DNA of 35,655 bases, taken from Amanita rubescens. Lineage: Eukaryota > Basidiomycota > Agaricomycetes > Agaricales > Amanitaceae. A model generated the notes under the pieces. That model did not search any database. It worked only from the letters and a program-made list of their open reading frames with translations, and was not told the origin of the DNA. Where the stretch lies: assembly GCA_015039365.1 (NCBI GenBank), contig WION01000540.1, positions 1-35,655 on the forward strand. Direction: 5' to 3'. Below are positions 31,923 through 35,655 of this stretch, piece by piece; the first letter of the stretch is position 1; each line of letters starts with the position of its first letter. A program made the position numbers and the translations under genes.

Positions 31923-33114
31923 TACGTTTGTTGACAACAGGCGTGCGAACGCGGGCGTTGACTAAATCACACCCAGAAACCAGTGCACTCGCCGCTTCGA
32001 TGATCGTCCGCAGAAACGTAAACCATAGTGAAAGACCTTCTATAATTCCACTCTCCGGCAGCCCGTCAGCACTTCAAATTTAATTGTCACATCATGGAAA
32101 CAGCGTTGCTATCGAACTCTGCGTATGATGCTGAGCACTGAGCACGTAAAAGTTAAACTGTGAAATAATGATAACGCCGCCAAGGGAACATGCTGTTTGT
32201 AAAAGGACCTCGGAGTTACATTTGCAACGATAATGGCATTATATGCGTGCAGAGTGAACTCGAAGACCGTGGCACCTATCAGACATCCGGTAATGGATCC
32301 AAGAGACTCTCTTTATTCGCGCTGGTACATGCGAAGTCGCCGACCACATATCTGGAGACCCAAACTACTATCAGACTGTCACGCATCGAACCCCACCTCT
32401 TTCATATTTCTGCGACAGATGAAAGCCACGTGTATGCGTTGAGGATGCACAGAGGAGAGTATTAATACGCAATAAGTGGTTAACGCGTTGATGAGCAGCT
32501 GAAGACCCTCCCTGCCTGTCAAGTAGTTTCCAAGGAGCAAGAAAGACCGGAGCAAGAAAGACTGGATCCTGGATCGCCCTGCTAGCGAGACAGCACTCTC
32601 CCTGTAGTGTTGAGGCTGTAGAGCGAATCGGGCGATGAACAGGCGGGTAACTTGGAGTCCTTGATGAGAGAAACGGCGAAGGAGTGGATGCTGGGTAAAC
32701 TTGTCTCAAGTCGAAGGTATTTTGCGAAAAGATGGACGAGAATGCGGGAAAGAATGAAGGACTGTCCCGGGAGCGAAATATACGCGAGACAGCGAAAGGT
32801 GCGGGCACTGTGGGGTCGGAGCTGCGAGCTCCGACCTGAGGTATTTGGTTTCCAAAAGGCCAACGCTACAACGATACATCACTGATAGTAATACTGTAGA
32901 AATGACATCGATAGAAGCGCATATTGGATCGTCTTGCGGCCCTTCGACCCTCGATATCTTTCCTGGACAATATATGTCAATCTTCCATCGCTAGTCGAGC
33001 GCTGAAGCTGAACGCACCCTGAGTTTGCTCTCCACATCTGCAAGTCCCCTGACCCTCCTAGTAGCGCTCACCTCAATCCTCGACCATGATCGCTTTCAGG
33101 GAACTGATGGGACG
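31923..33114. repeat. Repeat C, right copy, without the TIR element (paralogous empty site)
   Basis: It matches 17441-17704 joined to 24824-25738. The junction reads AACGCCGCCAAGGGAACATG with a single CA at 32181-32182. It also contains the shortened copy of the hypothetical open frame (32190-32465) and a 14-bp near-duplication AGACCGGAGCAAGAA near 32540. No coding frame in 32470-33114 looks genuine. Confidence 0.93.
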
Positions 33115-33435
33115 GGAAGCGTCACGGTGATGCCGTGACATGGCCTGCACTCGCTGCGGGCCGAGATACCGAGTTCGGGATAAGTTTCCAAGGCATGGGA
33201 CGACCAAACGCTGTCACTCTAACTTGCTCACCGAAGTAGCTGCGATTCCTTTGATATGCGGTTGTAAGTTGATTATAGGACTATGCCGAGTGTCCTCTTC
33301 CACGAAGTTCTATCATGTGACGCGTTACATCGCTTCCTTGCCTCTTGACCGCCATACAGCTGCATTGTTCATTGCACAACACCAGGTAACCTCATTTTGG
33401 TCTATTCTGAGCATAACTCTCAATTCCATATAATT
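33115..33435. promoter_or_regulatory. Probable promoter and leader of the NB-ARC-TPR gene
   Basis: CpG-normal sequence up to about 33400, then the CpG-poor gene begins. A 98-codon frame (33140-33433) includes TKFYHVTRYIASLPLDRHTA, and a GTAACC...CATAG intron could join 33385 to 33436, so an upstream coding exon is possible but unproven. Confidence 0.3.
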
Positions 33436-35655
33436 CTTTCATAGACTGTGATCACCATCATATCAGCAGATCCACCTCAGGTAGTGAATACTGGTGTCTT
33501 TGCTGGACATGAGAATGTTGTTGTTATACTAGATAGCCAATTCATAGAGGTATTGTATTTCAGCTTCCACCTGGAAATTGTCAATAATGAAGACTCATAG
33601 ATCAACTACTATATTTCAGACCCTTCCAATGTTGATCTACCTGCTTTACCTCCTCTCAAACATTCTAGTATTTTCTTTACAGGCCAAGATAAGTACTTGC
33701 AAAAACTGAAGGATCACTTTACCTCCAATGTTGGAGGTGAAAGAATTGTTTTCCTCTTGCATGGTTTAGGTGGCATTGGCAAGACTCAAATTTGCCTTAA
33801 ATTCATTGAAGAAAATCCTGATTTGTCAGTATTTCACACATTTGTGTAGTTATTCAAATAACTAACCTATTCAAGGTTCTCTGACATATTCTGGATTGAT
33901 GCTTCTTCTGAGAAAAGTGTTGAATTTGTACTCACCCAGATATCCTCAACCTACAGTACTTCACCAGATGGTAGACCCTCAGCCAGATCTGCTCTTGAGT
34001 GGATTTCTCAAAGGTCTAATTTTTTCATCATGTATGATGGAGCAGATGGTCATTACTCAGTGATTGAAAAATTCCTCCCACCAGGAAATGGAGGAAATGT
34101 TATGATAACAAGTAGGAACATTGGATTGAAGAGGCTCAGTGCATTGAGCAAGAACTCAATGGAAATGTATGGCATGGAAGATGAAGATGCTATTTGCTTG
34201 CTTTTGAAGTCAGCCATGCTTGATGACACAAATGATGATATCTATAATCTGGCTCAGCAGCTTGTGTTGCAATTGGACAAGATCCCTCTTGCCATTGACC
34301 AAGCAGGAGCATATATGCATTCCTGTGGTTGCAGCATTAATGATTATTTGGAATTATTCACAAGATACAAGAATGAGTTAATGAGGAACACTCCAGGATT
34401 TGAGGGTGCTTCAGATTATGGAACATCTACATATGGGACATGGGACATCTCCATGAAAGAAATGGAGGGTATAGATGCAAATGATAGTTCACAGGAATCT
34501 GTTGCAGCACAAAGTGCCACCAAGCTCCTGAGGATCTTTGCTTTATTAGATCATGCTGATATACCACAAGAATTATTCAAGGGTGCTGCTGAGAACTACA
34601 TGAAAAGACAGATGGACGATCATATGTATCTGTTATCATCATTGAGCTTGCTGGATGATGAAACTGTGTTCATGGGAAAACATGGGGAGTGGGATAAATT
34701 AAAGTTTCTAGATGGCATCCAGGTGTTACTTTCATTTTCTTTGGTCAGGAGTCATAATCACATGTATTCCATGCACTTACTAGTAAGTGCCTGGAGTAGG
34801 AACTCCATACCAAAAGCAGAAGTAAATGATCTCTATTACATAGCAAGAGCATTGCTATCCTGTTCAATAGCTCTTGATTGGAAAACTGATAATTATGAAT
34901 TCTGTCAATCACTTGCACCACACATTAGATCAAACATTTTGCATGGATTGGAATTAAAGTTGAACAGCAAGTACTATGATGATCAATATACAAGATTTGC
35001 ACTTGTATTTGATCATGTTGGGAGCTGGGATGAAGAAGAACAATTGCTACACATTGCAGTTCATCAAAGGAAAACAGAGCTGGGATTGGATCATTTATAC
35101 ACTCTTGTCAGCATGGCAAATTTGGCATTAACATACAGGAATCAGGGAAGGTGGGATGAGGCAGGGAGGCTTCAGATGAATGTGCTGAATGCATTCAAAC
35201 CAAAGTTTGGATCAGACCACCCATTCACTCTCACCAGCATGTCAAATCTGGCATTAACATACAAGAAGCAGGGAAGGTGGGATGAGGCAGAGCAGCTTGA
35301 GATGGATGTAATGAATGCATTCAACACAAAGTTTGGACCAGACCACACATCCACTCTCACCAGCATGGCCAATTTGGCATCAACATACAGGAATCAGGGA
35401 AGGTGGGATGATGCAGAAAAGCTTGAGATGGATGTAATGAATAGATTTGGAACAAAACTGGGATCAGACCACCCATCCTCTCTCACCAGCATTGCCAATT
35501 TGGCATCAACATTCTGGAATCAGGGAAGGTGGGATGAGGCAGAGAAACTTCAGATGGATGTGATGAATACAAGGAAAGCAAAACTTGGATCATACCACCC
35601 AGACACTCTTACCAGCATGTCCAATTTGGCATCAACATACAAGAATCAGGGAAAG
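33436..35655 (+). CDS. NB-ARC-TPR NLR protein, 3' end outside window
   Basis: A probable first segment (33436-33550) reads ISADPPQVVNTGVFAGHENV with DSQFIE. Exon 33620-33824 gives FFTGQDKYLQKLKDHFTSN and the P-loop GLGGIGKTQ (33763-33789). After a 51-bp intron (33825-33875, with an ACTAAC branch site) one frame stays open from 33876 to the window end: FSDIFWIDASSEKSVEFVLT, NFFIMYDGADGHYSVIEKFL, NVMITSRNIGLKRLS and KIPLAIDQAGAYM, the usual NB-ARC order. From about 35060 come five 42-residue kinesin-light-chain-type TPRs (LTSMANLASTYRNQGRWDEA). Fungal NB-ARC-TPR proteins are thought to act in non-self recognition. No effector domain is visible N-terminal to the NTPase. No conventional ATG precedes ADPPQ (ATATCAGCAGAT). 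I read only one CG in the 1.78-kb last exon. Confidence 0.88.
35055..35655 (+). repeat. 126-bp coding tandem repeats (42-residue TPRs)
   Basis: Nearly identical units carrying SDHP, TLTSM, NLA-TY, QGRWDEAE-L and MDVMN. Variation sits mainly in the residues after VMN (AFNTKF, RFGTKL, TRKAKL) and before QGR. The array continues past the window edge. Confidence 0.92.

Overview
This is eukaryotic DNA from a filamentous fungus, almost certainly a basidiomycete of the Agaricomycetes. The genes are cut by 47-75 bp introns with GTRNGT donors. The recognisable families are F-box proteins, a fungal ubiquitin-like-domain (ULD) protein, NACHT-ankyrin and NB-ARC-TPR NLR proteins, Nup107/Nup84, and a Dsc3-type ubiquitin-like protein. 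Several expansions of this kind are typical of that class. I cannot name the species. There is no tRNA, rRNA or CRISPR array that I can support.

Layout: 1-1416, F-box gene copy 1 (+), followed by the decayed tail of an NLR gene (-) and a 70-bp minisatellite (1751-5132). 5333-6591, ULD-domain gene (-), divergent from a broken gene of an agaricomycete family with an FNCYFFARTL motif (7031-7925, +). 8395-9428, multi-pass membrane-protein pseudogene (-), cut off by repeat A (9429-10305). 10306-11501, F-box copy 2 (+), convergent with an NLR gene with about 21 ankyrin repeats (16212 to 11763, -). 16513-17438, repeat B, a second copy of repeat A. 17441-25738, repeat C, split by a 7.1-kb terminal-inverted-repeat (TIR) element (17705-24821). 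25751-26223, truncated Dsc3-like gene. 26380-31876, F-box/LRR remnant, 5' part of a Nup107 gene, a small two-exon gene, and the 3' part of a Nup107 gene. 31923-33114, second copy of repeat C without the element. 33436-35655, NB-ARC-TPR NLR (+), running off the window.

Three themes link these pieces. First, most genes carry one or two breaks (frameshift, stop, truncation), so this is a duplication- and transposon-rich accessory region. Second, composition is a sharp mosaic. The minisatellite, both NLR genes and the flanks of the TIR element almost lack CG dinucleotides, while neighbouring DNA has many; this fits long-term CpG methylation and deamination. Third, the ULD gene and the NACHT-ankyrin gene encode the same N-terminal motif with identical spacing (F-x-[GD]-A-x-H ... 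F-x-D-V), and the NB-ARC gene has a looser version. That hints at a shared homotypic-interaction signal.

The best candidate for something undescribed is the 7.1-kb element. It has perfect 27-bp TIRs, a CA target duplication confirmed by a paralogous empty site in the same window, oppositely oriented TCAGACA arrays at its two ends, an internal TIR-like pair and a CpG-rich cargo. I see no transposase in it.
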